The notes: generated by a model not told the origin, from the sequence alone. DNA of 64,000 nt from Gaiella sp. (GCA_027493885.1 JAOSJZ010000001.1:2536622-2600621), one strand, 5' to 3'. Numbered from the stretch's first letter, positions 9,260 through 18,141 are shown. A program made the numbers and translations.

Positions 9260-10742
9260 GGTCCTGGGGCGTCTTCGTCGACGGACGGTGGGAGGAGGCG
9301 CTGGGCGGCGAGCACGCCGACGTCGTGAACCCCGCGACGAGCGAGGTGATCGCGCGCGCGGCGCGGTCGGGCGTCGAGGACGTCGAGCGGGCGGTGACCG
9401 CGGCGCGGCGTGCGTTCGAGGGGCCCTGGGGCGGGGCGACCCCCGCGAGCGGGCCGCGGCGCTTCGCCGGCTGGCTGCTGCGGTCGATGCGCGCGCCGAT
9501 GTCTTCGCCGCCGCCGAGACGGCCAACGTCGGCAAGCCGATCCGGGAGTCGGCGTCGCTCGACGTCCCGGGATCGGTCGCCTGCCTCGAGTACTACGCGA
9601 GCTGGGCGGACAAGCTCTACGGGGAGACGATCCCCCAGTCGTCGATGCGGGTGCTCAACTACACGGTGCTCGAGCCGCTCGGCGTGGTCGCGGCGATCGT
9701 CCCGTGGAACGGGCCCCTCTCGATCGCGGTGTGGAAGCTCGCGCCGGCGCTCGCGGCGGGCAACACCGTGATCCTGAAGCCCGCCGAGCTGACCCCGCTG
9801 ACCGCGCTGATGCTCGCGGAGGCTGCCGTGGAGGCGGAGCTCCCGGACGGAGCGCTGAACGTCGTGACCGGCAGCGGCGGCGTGGTCGGGGACGCGCTCG
9901 TGACCCATCCCGGGGTCGACAAGATCGCCTTTACGGGCTCGACCGCGGTCGGCCGGCGGATCATGTCGCAGGCGGCGCCGACGCTCAAGCGGCTGACGCT
10001 CGAGTGCGGCGGCAAGTCGCCGAACCTCGTCTTCGCCGACGCCGACCTCGACGCCGCGGTCGAGGCGACGCTCTTCGGCATCTTCGTCAACCAGGGCGAG
10101 GTGTGCGCGGCCGGATCGCGCCTCCTCGTGGAGGAGTCGATTCGCGACGAGCTGACGGAGCGCCTCGTGACGCGGGCGGCGGCGCTCCGCGTCGGCTCTC
10201 CGGCCGACTGGTCGACCGAGGTCGGCGCGCTCGTCTCCCGGCCCCACCTCGAGAGCGTCCACGGCTACGTCGAGACCGGGGTCGCGGAGGGCGCGGAGCT
10301 GCTCGTCGGCGGCGGGCCGGCTCGGGTCGACGGCCTCGACGGGAGCTTCTACGCCCCCACCGTCCTCGGCTCGGTCGACAACTCGATGCGGGTCGCGCAG
10401 GAGGAGATCTTCGGGCCCGTGCTCGTGACGATCGGCTTCGCCGACGAGGACGACGCGGTCCGGATCGCGAACGACACCATCTACGGCCTCTCGGCGAACG
10501 TGCACACCGAGAGCCTGCGGCGCGCGCATCGCGTCGCGGAGCGGCTGCAGTGCGGGTCGGTGTTCGTCAACCTGCCGCCCGTCCCCTTCGCCGAGGCGCC
10601 GTTCGGCGGCTACAAGATGACCGGGATCGGAAAGGATCTCGGGCGCGACGCCCTCGACGGCGTCACGAACAAGAAGAACGTCGTCGTCGACCTCGCCGGC
10701 GACGGCGAGCGATTCCGCTGGTACGGGGAGGTGGCCGACTGA
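9256..10742 (+). CDS. NAD(P)-dependent aldehyde dehydrogenase (one frameshift)
   Basis: About 495 residues after repair. The N-terminal part (SWGVFVDGRW, VVNPATSEVIARAA) is read from GTG 9256. The frame changes at the C5 run 9440-9444, where one added C gives a continuous PRERAAALRRLAAAV. The remainder shows the ALDH motifs: IVPWNGPL, the Lys in LKPAELTP, FTGSTAVGRRI, catalytic Glu in LECGGKSPN, catalytic Cys in NQGEVCAAGSR and the EEIFGPV motif. It oxidises an aldehyde intermediate to the acid. Start and stop overlap the neighbours by 4 bp. Confidence 0.87.
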
Positions 10743-11827
10743 GCTACGTCGCAGGGCGTTCGGCGGAGGAGCTCCGCCGCGAGCTCGGGATCGCCGAGGT
10801 CGTCAAGCTCGGCTCGAACGAGAACCCGCTCGGGCCGTCCCCGGCGGCGGTCCGGGCGCTGCGCGAGGCGGCGGCGGACGCGCATCGCTACCCCGGCGTC
10901 GAGGCGGACGACCTCCGCGCCGCGATCGCCGCGCGGGTCGGGGTCGCGCCCGGCAACGTCGCGATCGGGAACGGCTCGTGCGACGTGATCACGTCGGCGC
11001 TGCGCGAGGCGCTCGAGCCGGGAGCGCACGTCGTCGTCCCGCGGCCGTACTTCCAGATGTACGAGATCGGCGCCCGCTGGTACGGCGCCGCGATCGACGT
11101 CGTCGACCACGCCGGCTACGCCTGCGACCTCGGCGCGACGGTGCGGGCGGTGACCGGGAAGACGCGCGTCGTCTTCCTCGCGAACCCGAACAACCCGACC
11201 GGGCTGATCGTCGGAAGCGATGCGCTCGCGCGCCTTCTCGACGCAGTCCCGGACGACGTGCTCGTGATCCTCGACGAGGCCTATCGCGAGTTCGTCGACG
11301 ACCCCGGGTACCCCGACGGGATCGCGGAGGTCGTCCGAGGAGGAAACGTGCTCGTGACCCGGACGTTCTCGAAGATCTACGGGCTCGCCGGCCTTCGCGT
11401 CGGGTACGGCATCGGCCCCGAGCCGCTGATGCGCGCGATCCGCGACCGCCAGCCGCCCTTCCACACCGGGCGACAGGCTCTCGTCGCCGCGCTCGCCGCC
11501 TACGGCGACGACGCGTTCCTCCGCGAGAGCAAGGAGGTCAACGCCGAGGGACGGGAGCAGCTTCGGTGCGGCCTCGAGGCGCTCGGCCTCGAGGTGCTTC
11601 CCTCGCAGGCGAACCACGTGCTCGTCGTGGGCCTCGACGACGCCGGAGCGCTCGACCGCGCCCTGCTCGAGCGAGGCGTGATCGTGCGCGATGCCGGCCC
11701 CTCCTTCGGGCTGCCGGGCTGTCTTCGCGTCACCGTCGGGACGCGGCGGGAGAACGAGGCGTTCCTCGCCGCTCTCGCCGACGCGCTCGCGGGGCGTCGC
11801 GGCACGAGCGCCTCGACCGGCGGATGA
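10739..11827 (+). CDS. class I/II aminotransferase, HisC-like
   Basis: 362 residues. KLGSNENPLGPSP near the N-terminus is the HisC/threonine-phosphate decarboxylase substrate-loop motif. NPNNPTGLI, the PLP-contacting Asp in VLVILDEAYREF and the Schiff-base Lys in TFSKIYGLAGLRVGYG follow. HisC-like proteins begin just before the SYVAGRSAEEL segment, and the only in-frame start there is CTG 10739, overlapping the ALDH stop in a CTGA arrangement like the ATGA/GTGA junctions elsewhere in the operon. No other his genes are present, so a catabolic transamination of a pathway intermediate is more likely than histidine synthesis. Confidence 0.85.
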   Translation: MSYVAGRSAEELRRELGIAEVVKLGSNENPLGPSPAAVRALREAAADAHRYPGVEADDLRAAIAARVGVAPGNVAIGNGSCDVITSALREALEPGAHVVVPRPYFQMYEIGARWYGAAIDVVDHAGYACDLGATVRAVTGKTRVVFLANPNNPTGLIVGSDALARLLDAVPDDVLVILDEAYREFVDDPGYPDGIAEVVRGGNVLVTRTFSKIYGLAGLRVGYGIGPEPLMRAIRDRQPPFHTGRQALVAALAAYGDDAFLRESKEVNAEGREQLRCGLEALGLEVLPSQANHVLVVGLDDAGALDRALLERGVIVRDAGPSFGLPGCLRVTVGTRRENEAFLAALADALAGRRGTSASTGG

Positions 11828-13245
11828 GCCGCGAGCCCGCGACGGTGCTCGCCCTCGATCTGGGGTCGAGCTCGGTGCGGGCGCTCGTGCTCGACGAGCG
11901 CCTCGACGCCGACCCGGCCCGGCTCGCGCGGCAGCCGGTCGCGGCCGTCCACCGGGCCGGCGGAGCTGCCGAGCTCGATCCCGGACGCGTCGTCGAGGCG
12001 GTCGTGCAGTGCCTCGACGACCTCCACGGCCGTGGGCTGCTGGGCGGGGTCGGCGGCGTGGTGACCGCCTCGCAGTGGCACTCGCTGCTCGCCGTCGACC
12101 GGGACGGCACGCCGCTCTCGCCCGCCCTGACCTGGGCGGACACGCGTGCGACGGCCGGCGGGTCGGGCCCGGCCGACCCCGATGCGTTCCACCGCCGTAC
12201 CGGCTGCTGGCACGCCCCCCTCTTCTGGACGACTCGGATCCCGTGGCTTCGCGCCGTTCTCGACGGGCGTGTCGCGCGGTTCCTGGGGCTGTCCGACTTT
12301 GTCGCCGAGGCCCTGCTCGGCGAGGCGTGCGTCTCCGCCTCGCTCGCGTCCGGCACCGGCCTCCTCGACCTTGAGCGGCTGGTCTGGGACGCCGAGGCGC
12401 TCGAGCTCGCGGGCGCGACGGAGGCGGAGCTGCCCGTGCTCGCCGCGGCGGGCTGGACCGGCACGCTCGCGCCCGCCTGGCGGCGCCGCTGGCCCGCGCT
12501 CGCGGAAGTCCCCTGGTGGCCCGCCGTCGGGGACGGCGCCGCCGCCAACGTCGGCTCCGGCTGCGACCGGCCCGAGAGGGTCGCGATCACCGTGGGGACG
12601 TCCGCCGCGGTCCGCGTGGTCGAACGGCGCGACGTCGCGGCTCCGCTCCCTTCCTCACTCTGGCGGTACGTCGTCGACGAGACGCGCGTCGTCACGGGCG
12701 CGGCCTTCTCGGGAGCCGGGAACCTGTTCGGCTGGGCGACGACCGTCCTGCGGATCGAGCCGGGAGAGCTCGACGCGGTCGCCCCCGGCCGGCACGAGCT
12801 ATCCGCCTTGCCCTTCCACGCCGGCGCGAGGCCGCCGCAGGACGCTGCTCCGTCCGCCGGCGCGATCGCGGGGCTGCGGCTGGACACGACGGCGGCCGAG
12901 CTCTGCGCCGGCCTCCTCGAGGGGGCCTGCCTGGAGATCGCGCGGGGCGTTCGCGCCGTCGGAGCGACGCTCGACGCGCGGCCGGAGCACGTGCTCTCGG
13001 GCGGCGCTGCCGCCGCCTCCCGCTGGTGGCAGCGGACCTTCGCCGCGACGCTCGGCGAGCCCGTCCTCGTCTGCGACGTCCCCGAGGCGGCGGCGCGCGG
13101 CGCCGCGCTCCTCGCGCTCGGCCGCTCGGGCGACCCACCGCTTCGCGCCGTCGCGCCCGAGCCGGGCGACGTCGCGGCGATGGAGGCGTCCCGCGAGCGC
13201 TACGACGACCTCCGCGCGCGCGTCTCCGGATGGCGGGCCGCGTGA
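11824..13245 (+). CDS. FGGY-family carbohydrate kinase
   Basis: 473 residues in two actin-like domains. The N-terminal phosphate loop is DLGSSSVRAL, and the second domain has ITVGTSAAVR and, near the C-terminus, VLSGGAAAASRWWQ, which is the adenosine-binding segment of FGGY kinases. Members phosphorylate sugars, sugar acids or polyols such as gluconate, xylulose or glycerol. The ATG overlaps the aminotransferase stop. In this operon it suggests that the carbon skeleton left after deamination and oxidation is a hydroxylated acid that is activated by phosphorylation; this is inference. Confidence 0.85.
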   Translation: MSREPATVLALDLGSSSVRALVLDERLDADPARLARQPVAAVHRAGGAAELDPGRVVEAVVQCLDDLHGRGLLGGVGGVVTASQWHSLLAVDRDGTPLSPALTWADTRATAGGSGPADPDAFHRRTGCWHAPLFWTTRIPWLRAVLDGRVARFLGLSDFVAEALLGEACVSASLASGTGLLDLERLVWDAEALELAGATEAELPVLAAAGWTGTLAPAWRRRWPALAEVPWWPAVGDGAAANVGSGCDRPERVAITVGTSAAVRVVERRDVAAPLPSSLWRYVVDETRVVTGAAFSGAGNLFGWATTVLRIEPGELDAVAPGRHELSALPFHAGARPPQDAAPSAGAIAGLRLDTTAAELCAGLLEGACLEIARGVRAVGATLDARPEHVLSGGAAAASRWWQRTFAATLGEPVLVCDVPEAAARGAALLALGRSGDPPLRAVAPEPGDVAAMEASRERYDDLRARVSGWRAA

Positions 13246-14510
13246 TCGCCGCGCCGCGCCCGGGGGCGATCGGTTGCGGGACCGCGCATGGCGTCCTGCG
13301 GGACGACGACGTCCTCGAGCTCCTCACGGAGGCGCTCGCCGGTTGGGACCTCGACGGGAGGCGCGTCGCGTGCGTCGTCCCCGACGCGACCCGGACGGCG
13401 CCGATGCCCTTCCTCCACCGCGCCGTCTCGAAGCTTCTCGAGCCCCGCGTCGGCTCGCTGGAGTGGCTGATCGCGCTCGGCACGCACCAGCCGATGCGAC
13501 GCGACGCGATCGCCAGGCACCTCGGCCTCGACGAGCGCGACGCGGCGGCCCTCGCCCGGGTCCGCAACCACGAGTGGCGGGAACCCGACGCGCTTGTCGA
13601 GGTCGGGACGATCTCGGCGCAGGAGGTCGAGGAGATCAGCGGCGGGCTCCTCGCCGAGGCGGTGCCCGTGCGCGTCAACCGGCGGTTGCTCGAGCACGAC
13701 GTCGCGATCGTGGTCGGGCCCGTCTTCCCGCACGAGGTGGTCGGCTTCTCCGGCGGCAACAAGTACTTCTTCCCCGGGCTCTCCGGACAGGAGCTGATCG
13801 ACGTCTCGCACTGGCTCGGCGCCCTGCACACGTCCTCCGCGGTGATCGGCACGCTCGGGACGACGCCGATCAGGCGGCTGATCGACCGCGCCGCCGCTTT
13901 CCTGCCGATCGGGCGCCGCTGCGTCGCGCTCGTCGTGCGCCCCTCAGACGCGAGGCTCCACGGCGTCTACCTCGGCGGCTGCGAGGACGCCTGGGCCGCG
14001 GCCGCCGCGCTCTCGAGCCGCGTGCACGTCAGCCGCGTCGAGGAGCCCTTCGACTCCGTGCTCGCGGTCGCGCCGCCGATGTACGCCGACCTCTGGACGG
14101 CCGCGAAGGGCGTCTACAAGCTCGAGCCCGTCGTCGCCGACGGCGGCGAGCTCGTGCTCCACGCACCCCACGTGACCTCGTTCTCGACGACGCACGGCCG
14201 CGCGATCGCGCAGGTGGGCTACCACTGCCGCGACTACTTCCTCGCGCAGCGCGACCGCTTCGCGGGCGTCCCGCTCGGCGTGCTCGCGCACTCGACCCAC
14301 GTGCGCGGCCTCGGGACGTACGAGGACGGCGTCGAGCGGTGCCGCATCTCCGTGACGCTCGCGACCGGGATCCCGCGCGAGGAGTGCGAGCGCGCGGGCC
14401 TCGGCTACGCGGACCCGGCCGCGATCGACCCCACGACGTGGGCCGGGCGCGGGCGGAGCCTCGTCGTCGAGCACGCCGGCGAGGTGCTCTACCGGCTCGC
14501 GACACCGTGA
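13242..14510 (+). CDS. LarA-like nickel-dependent racemase/epimerase family protein (DUF2088)
   Basis: 422 residues from GTG 13242, chosen because it overlaps the kinase stop (GTGA); an ATG at 13230 is the alternative. The two-domain LarA fold is recognisable from CVVPDATRTAP, the His in ALGTHQPM, PHEVVGFSGGNKYFFPG (the Lys corresponds to the residue that tethers the nickel-pincer cofactor in LarA) and a late GYHCRDYF. LarA racemases invert alpha-hydroxy acids. The cofactor-making genes larB, larC and larE are not in the window, so they must lie elsewhere or the protein has lost racemase function. It is the last gene of the operon. Confidence 0.82.
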   Translation: MIAAPRPGAIGCGTAHGVLRDDDVLELLTEALAGWDLDGRRVACVVPDATRTAPMPFLHRAVSKLLEPRVGSLEWLIALGTHQPMRRDAIARHLGLDERDAAALARVRNHEWREPDALVEVGTISAQEVEEISGGLLAEAVPVRVNRRLLEHDVAIVVGPVFPHEVVGFSGGNKYFFPGLSGQELIDVSHWLGALHTSSAVIGTLGTTPIRRLIDRAAAFLPIGRRCVALVVRPSDARLHGVYLGGCEDAWAAAAALSSRVHVSRVEEPFDSVLAVAPPMYADLWTAAKGVYKLEPVVADGGELVLHAPHVTSFSTTHGRAIAQVGYHCRDYFLAQRDRFAGVPLGVLAHSTHVRGLGTYEDGVERCRISVTLATGIPREECERAGLGYADPAAIDPTTWAGRGRSLVVEHAGEVLYRLATP

Positions 14511-14537
14511 TCGAGACGTCGGCTCGGGCCCCCGGCG

Positions 14538-15944
14538 CTACGTCGAGGGAACGGCCCAGTCCGAGGGTACGTCGGCGCCGCCCTCGACCGTCCAGCGGGG
14601 GCCGAAGCGGCCGAGCGTCGGGCTCGGGACGAGCTTCCCCGCGACCACCGCCTCGCCCTGCCGGAACTCGGCCGCGAGGGCGAGGAGTGACGGCGGCACG
14701 AACGAGAACGTCTCCGAGAGGACGGCCAGGTCGGAGCGCGAGTTCATCCGCATCAGGACGAGGTTGTCGCACTGGGAGACGACGTTCTCGTGGACCTTCT
14801 GCGGGCGCTGCGTCGCCGCGAGGAGGACGAGGCCGAACTTCCGTCCCTCGCCCGCGATGCGGACGGCGTGCTCGGTGGCGAGCGCGGTGAGCGGGCCCTC
14901 CGGCGCGGCGGGGCAGACGTTGTGCGCCTCGTCGATCACGATCAGCATCGGCTCGCGGACGCCGCGCCGGCGCCACAGCGCGGCGAGGAGCGACTCGGCC
15001 GCCACCGCCTGCTCCTCGCGGGTCTCGAGCGAGCCGAGGTCGACCACCACGCACCGCGGGCCGCCCGGCTGGACGAGCTCCTCGAGCGAGCCGGGATCGT
15101 TCCCCGACCAGACCTGCCAGCGGTCGACTCCGAGGTTCCGCGCGCGCTGCGCGAGCGAGCGAAACGGCTCCGGGCTCGCCCACAGCTGCTCGATCGACTC
15201 GCGCGCCGTCCCGAGCTCCGTCGACGCAGCGTTCTCGACGGCCTCCACCAGGGCCGCGTACTCCTCGCGGTCGGCGATCGGGTCGAGGCGCAACACCGCC
15301 GCCCGCTCGCCGGCGTCGAAGTCGCGGAAGCGGACGTGGAGCCGCCCGTCGCCCTCTCCGGCACGCCGGACATCGACCCCGGCCGCGGCGGCGGCGTAGC
15401 GGGCGCGCGCCTCGTCGCCGGCGTCGTCGCGCAGCTCGGCGAGGCGGACGAAATCGGAGTTCGGATCGAGGATCACGATGCGGAGCGCGGTCTCGGCGAG
15501 CAGCCGCTCGAGGATCGTCCCGAGCGCATACGTCTTGCCCGAGCCGGACTGGCCGCAGAGAAACGTGTGGCGGTCGAACGCGCCGGCGTCGAGCGCGAGC
15601 GGGACGCCCTCGGCGTACGTCAGGAATCCGACGTCCAGCGCGGCGCGAGGCGGGCGCCCCGCGTCCAGCCAGCGGCGCACGTCGTCCGGCCCGGCAGTCC
15701 GGGCGGCGCCATTACCGAACGGCTGGCCGCGGCCGTCGAGCATCCGGCCCTCGACGCGCGCCAGCCGCCGGTCGGCGGGATCGAGCGCCACATCGGTGGT
15801 GTACGCGAGCCGTGCTCGGCCGTCCACCTCGACGGCGACGTATCCCCCGACGCGCAACGCGAGCCGCTCCACCGGAACCTCGAGCGTGCAATGGAGGCCG
15901 TCGACCGAGGTTGCCCGCAGCTCCTCCTCGTCCTCCCTGCGCAT
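14538..15944 (-). CDS. HerA-type ATPase (DUF87 family)
   Basis: 468 residues. An N-terminal beta-barrel-like region (to about residue 110) is followed by the HerA/FtsK-like RecA core: Walker A GQSGSGKT at about 131-138, ILDPNSDF just after, Walker B LIVIDEAHN at about 335-343 and the ATQRPQKV motif, whose Arg/Gln are typical of VirB4/HerA enzymes. Such ATPases form hexamers that translocate DNA, often with a NurA, SIR2 or other nuclease partner. No such partner is adjacent: it converges on the LarA gene and diverges from the DtxR-family gene. A housekeeping DNA-processing role is more likely than defence. Confidence 0.86.
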   Translation of the reverse strand: MRREDEEELRATSVDGLHCTLEVPVERLALRVGGYVAVEVDGRARLAYTTDVALDPADRRLARVEGRMLDGRGQPFGNGAARTAGPDDVRRWLDAGRPPRAALDVGFLTYAEGVPLALDAGAFDRHTFLCGQSGSGKTYALGTILERLLAETALRIVILDPNSDFVRLAELRDDAGDEARARYAAAAAGVDVRRAGEGDGRLHVRFRDFDAGERAAVLRLDPIADREEYAALVEAVENAASTELGTARESIEQLWASPEPFRSLAQRARNLGVDRWQVWSGNDPGSLEELVQPGGPRCVVVDLGSLETREEQAVAAESLLAALWRRRGVREPMLIVIDEAHNVCPAAPEGPLTALATEHAVRIAGEGRKFGLVLLAATQRPQKVHENVVSQCDNLVLMRMNSRSDLAVLSETFSFVPPSLLALAAEFRQGEAVVAGKLVPSPTLGRFGPRWTVEGGADVPSDWAVPST

Positions 15945-15978
15945 CGCCGCAGCCTAGCGCCGCCCGCCGCGCGGTTCA

Positions 15979-15996
15979 TGTAAGGTCGACCTTACA
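15979..15996. promoter_or_regulatory. 18-bp perfect palindrome, candidate operator of the DtxR-family regulator
   Basis: TGTAAGGTCGACCTTACA is perfectly self-complementary. It lies in the intergenic region between the HerA-type gene (-) and the metal-dependent regulator (+), and its AGGT..ACCT arms resemble the halves of known IdeR/DtxR boxes (TWAGGTWAGSCTWACCTWA). Autoregulation by the neighbouring regulator is the natural inference. Confidence 0.6.
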
Positions 15997-15999
15997 CAC

Positions 16000-16089
16000 A
16001 TGGAGAAGGCCGCCATAGACCGGCAGATGATCAATCGAGATCACGCCGCAGACGGCGCCCCGGCGATGCTGGAATCGATGCATCGATGA
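16000..16089 (+). CDS. possible leader peptide, 29 residues
   Basis: An ATG four bases after the palindrome opens a 29-codon frame (starting MEKAAIDRQM, ending ESMHR) whose TGA overlaps the ATG of the regulator gene (16086). No clear ribosome-binding site precedes it and I do not recognise the peptide. If the transcript starts close to the palindrome it would be leaderless, and its translation would be coupled to the regulator. It could equally be chance. Confidence 0.3.
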   Translation: MEKAAIDRQMINRDHAADGAPAMLESMHR

Positions 16090-17132
16090 TGGCGCGCGTC
16101 GTTCACGTGGAGTCGTGCTCCGGGCCGACCGGAAACGCCCGCCTGGCGCGGGACGTCGCCGACCGGCTCCGGCGACGTCTCGATCTCCAGGTCCTCGGGG
16201 TCGACACGATCGTGGTCGACGGCTGCGGGTCGGCCTGCGCGAGCCGGCGGCTCGAAGTACAGCGGATCCCCGCGGCCAGGATCCAGCTCGACGAGCTGGG
16301 AGTCGCCGGGACCGCGGGGCACGTCGACGTCGAGCAACTTGCCGGACGCGCTCTCGACCGGCTTCGCGCATCTGCGTCGGGCTCTTCGAGGCGCCTCGCG
16401 AGGCCCGCGCCGCCGCCCGCGCGGGGCAAAGAACCACATCGGGCCCACACGAGCGGCGACTACCTGCTGGCGCTGTCGATGCTCACGGCTCCGGTCGTGA
16501 GCTGCGGCGTGCGGGCGACCGACCTGCCCACGCTGGCGTCGCACGTCGCGCGCAGCCTGGGCGTGACTCGGGCGTCGGCGGGAGAGATGGTCCGGCGGCT
16601 CCAGAGCATGGGGCTGGTCGAGCACGGGCCCCGCAAGGAGATCCTGCTCACAGAAGCCGGGCACACGGCCGCCGCCGACATCGTACGGCGGCACCGGATC
16701 GTCGAGCGCCTGCTCACGGATTCCCTCGGCTACACGGCGGCCGAGGCGTACGGGGTCGCGCTCCAGGTTCGAGACGGGTTCCCCGACGAGCTCGTGGAGC
16801 GCATCGCCGCGCGTTTGACGCCGCCGGCCCGCTGCCCGCACGGGTGGCCGATCGACGTGTCCATCGAGCAGGCCGAGGCGGAATCGCTCCTCTCGCTGGC
16901 CTCGTTCGGGCCCGGAACCGCGACCGTCGTCGCGCTGCTCGAGTCCGACACCGAGACGCTCGCGGGCCTCGCCGTGCTCGGCATCGAGCCGGGAACGGAG
17001 CTACGCGTGGTCGACACGGCCTCGGATCCGATCACCGTCGAGGTCGAGAGTCGGCGGCGGACGCTCGATCGCGCCGCAGGGGCGACCGTGTTCGTGCGGC
17101 GGGCACGACCGAGCGGCCGTCCCGCTCGCTGA
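16086..17132 (+). CDS. DGC-domain / IdeR-DtxR-family metal-dependent repressor fusion
   Basis: 348 residues. Residues 1-100 resemble the DGC (putative zinc-binding) domain: an early CSG followed by an Ala-rich helix, VVDGCGSACASRRLE with the Cys pair that names the family, then a DELGV segment. A Pro/Arg-rich linker (about 105-125) leads to a DtxR/MntR-type winged helix (LGVTRASAGEMVRRLQSMGLVEH), its dimerisation/metal domain (RRHRIVERLL, DELVERI, CPHGWP) and a C-terminal FeoA/SH3-like domain from about 270. Normal DtxR proteins lack the N-terminal part. It probably senses Fe, Mn or Zn and represses genes through the 18-bp palindrome upstream. ATG 16089 is an alternative start. Confidence 0.8.
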   Translation: MMARVVHVESCSGPTGNARLARDVADRLRRRLDLQVLGVDTIVVDGCGSACASRRLEVQRIPAARIQLDELGVAGTAGHVDVEQLAGRALDRLRASASGSSRRLARPAPPPARGKEPHRAHTSGDYLLALSMLTAPVVSCGVRATDLPTLASHVARSLGVTRASAGEMVRRLQSMGLVEHGPRKEILLTEAGHTAAADIVRRHRIVERLLTDSLGYTAAEAYGVALQVRDGFPDELVERIAARLTPPARCPHGWPIDVSIEQAEAESLLSLASFGPGTATVVALLESDTETLAGLAVLGIEPGTELRVVDTASDPITVEVESRRRTLDRAAGATVFVRRARPSGRPAR

Positions 17133-17165
17133 CAGCCCGGGACGAGAGCTCGGGCGGCGCCTCCG

Positions 17166-18062
17166 CTACGGGAACGCGTAGCGCGACCGGAGGTAGAGCA
17201 TCTCGCCTCCCCGGTGGAGGCTGAGCGGCCGCGAGCGCGGATGAGCGTCGGCCGGGAACGCGACGCCCTCGACGAGGCTCGGCCGCGGCCGGTCCGGCGC
17301 CGAGCCGATCACGGTCGGGGAGAGCGTGAGGAACTCGTCGTCGAGGCAGCGGGCGGCGATGACCGAGCCGTACGCGCGCGGGCCTCCCTCGCAGAGGACG
17401 GTCGAGACTCCGTAGTCGGCGCCGAGCCGGCCGAGGAGCTCGCCCACGTCGACGGCCTCTCGACCGAGCGCGAGCACGTCGACGCGCGCAGCCGGCGCAG
17501 CGAGGGTCCGCGCGCGCGCGGCGCCCGCCTCGGTCGTCGCGACCACGACGTGTGCCGCCTCGTCCGCGAAGACTGCGGCTGCGCGCACGTCGAGGTCGCC
17601 CTCGAGTGAGAGGAAGACCTGGAGCGGGCGAGGCAGGCGTCCCTCCGCGCGACGCTGCGCGCGAAACGCTTCCGCGTCGTCCGGCCAGAGGAACTCGGCC
17701 GTCCAGATGTGGTCGGGCTCGATGCGAAGCGTGTTGTCGCCCATGAGGATCGCGTCGGCACGCGACCGGAGCAGCGCCATCAGCCACTTGTCGTGCAGGT
17801 CGAAGCCGGCGACGTCGACGCCGCTCATGTGGCCGGGCTCCGCGAACGAGACGCGACCGTCGCGCGAGACGACGAAGTTCGAGTAGACGTACGGCCGCGC
17901 GGACGGCGCGGGCAGCCGCCACGGTGCTCCATAGACAGCGGCCAGCTCCTCCGTCAGGCTCGAGCCCGCGTCGGGCGATTCGTCGAACAGGCACTGAAAC
18001 GGCGAGCCTGGCCCGAGCGACGGCCGCGGGGGCCTCGGGGCGGCGTCGGGCGTTGCGCTCAT
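17166..18062 (-). CDS. RibD C-terminal-domain (DHFR-like) reductase
   Basis: 298 residues from ATG 18062. The RibD_C / 5-amino-6-ribosylaminouracil reductase fold is shown by YVYSNFVVSRDGRVS near residue 65, the ALLRSRADAILMGDNTLR segment, and VSTVLCEGGPRAYGSVI, the NADPH-binding GGxxL-type turn. There is no deaminase domain and no other rib gene, so it is one of the many stand-alone RibD_C reductases whose substrates are unknown. It diverges from the GntR regulator and shares its promoter region, suggesting a link with the pyrimidine/purine-like catabolic genes downstream. It converges on the DtxR-family gene with a 33-bp gap. Confidence 0.8.
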   Translation of the reverse strand: MSATPDAAPRPPRPSLGPGSPFQCLFDESPDAGSSLTEELAAVYGAPWRLPAPSARPYVYSNFVVSRDGRVSFAEPGHMSGVDVAGFDLHDKWLMALLRSRADAILMGDNTLRIEPDHIWTAEFLWPDDAEAFRAQRRAEGRLPRPLQVFLSLEGDLDVRAAAVFADEAAHVVVATTEAGAARARTLAAPAARVDVLALGREAVDVGELLGRLGADYGVSTVLCEGGPRAYGSVIAARCLDDEFLTLSPTVIGSAPDRPRPSLVEGVAFPADAHPRSRPLSLHRGGEMLYLRSRYAFP

Positions 18063-18093
18063 TCCGCCGAAGCATATAAGATGTCTGACCAGT
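18053..18093 (+). promoter_or_regulatory. promoter and operator of the GntR gene
   Basis: TTGCGC (18053-18058) as -35, TATAAG (18075-18080) as -10 with a 16-bp spacer, and ATGTCTGACCAGT (18081-18093) immediately after. Its reverse complement contains TGGTCAGACAT, close to the TNGTNNNACNA consensus of FCD-type GntR regulators. Closely similar elements occur at 20971 and 43172 at almost the same distance (27-28 bp) from a TTG -35 box. Confidence 0.55.
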
Positions 18094-18141
18094 ATGCGAT
18101 CGGCGTCGACGCAGACCTCCCCGGCGTGAGCGCCCCCCCCG

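Noticed and set aside
7087-10742. Decay of the first catabolic operon into pseudogenes
   Set aside because: All breaks are single bases in G/C runs and two of them compensate; catalytic residues on both sides are conserved, so sequencing error is more likely.
12146-14890. A 914-codon + strand frame across the kinase and racemase genes
   Set aside because: Arg/Ser/Pro-rich with no motif; both real frames carry family signatures and ATGA/GTGA junctions.
14538-15944. HerA-type ATPase as part of a defence system
   Set aside because: No NurA, SIR2, DUF4297 or other nuclease partner lies next to it; neighbours are a racemase and a metal regulator.
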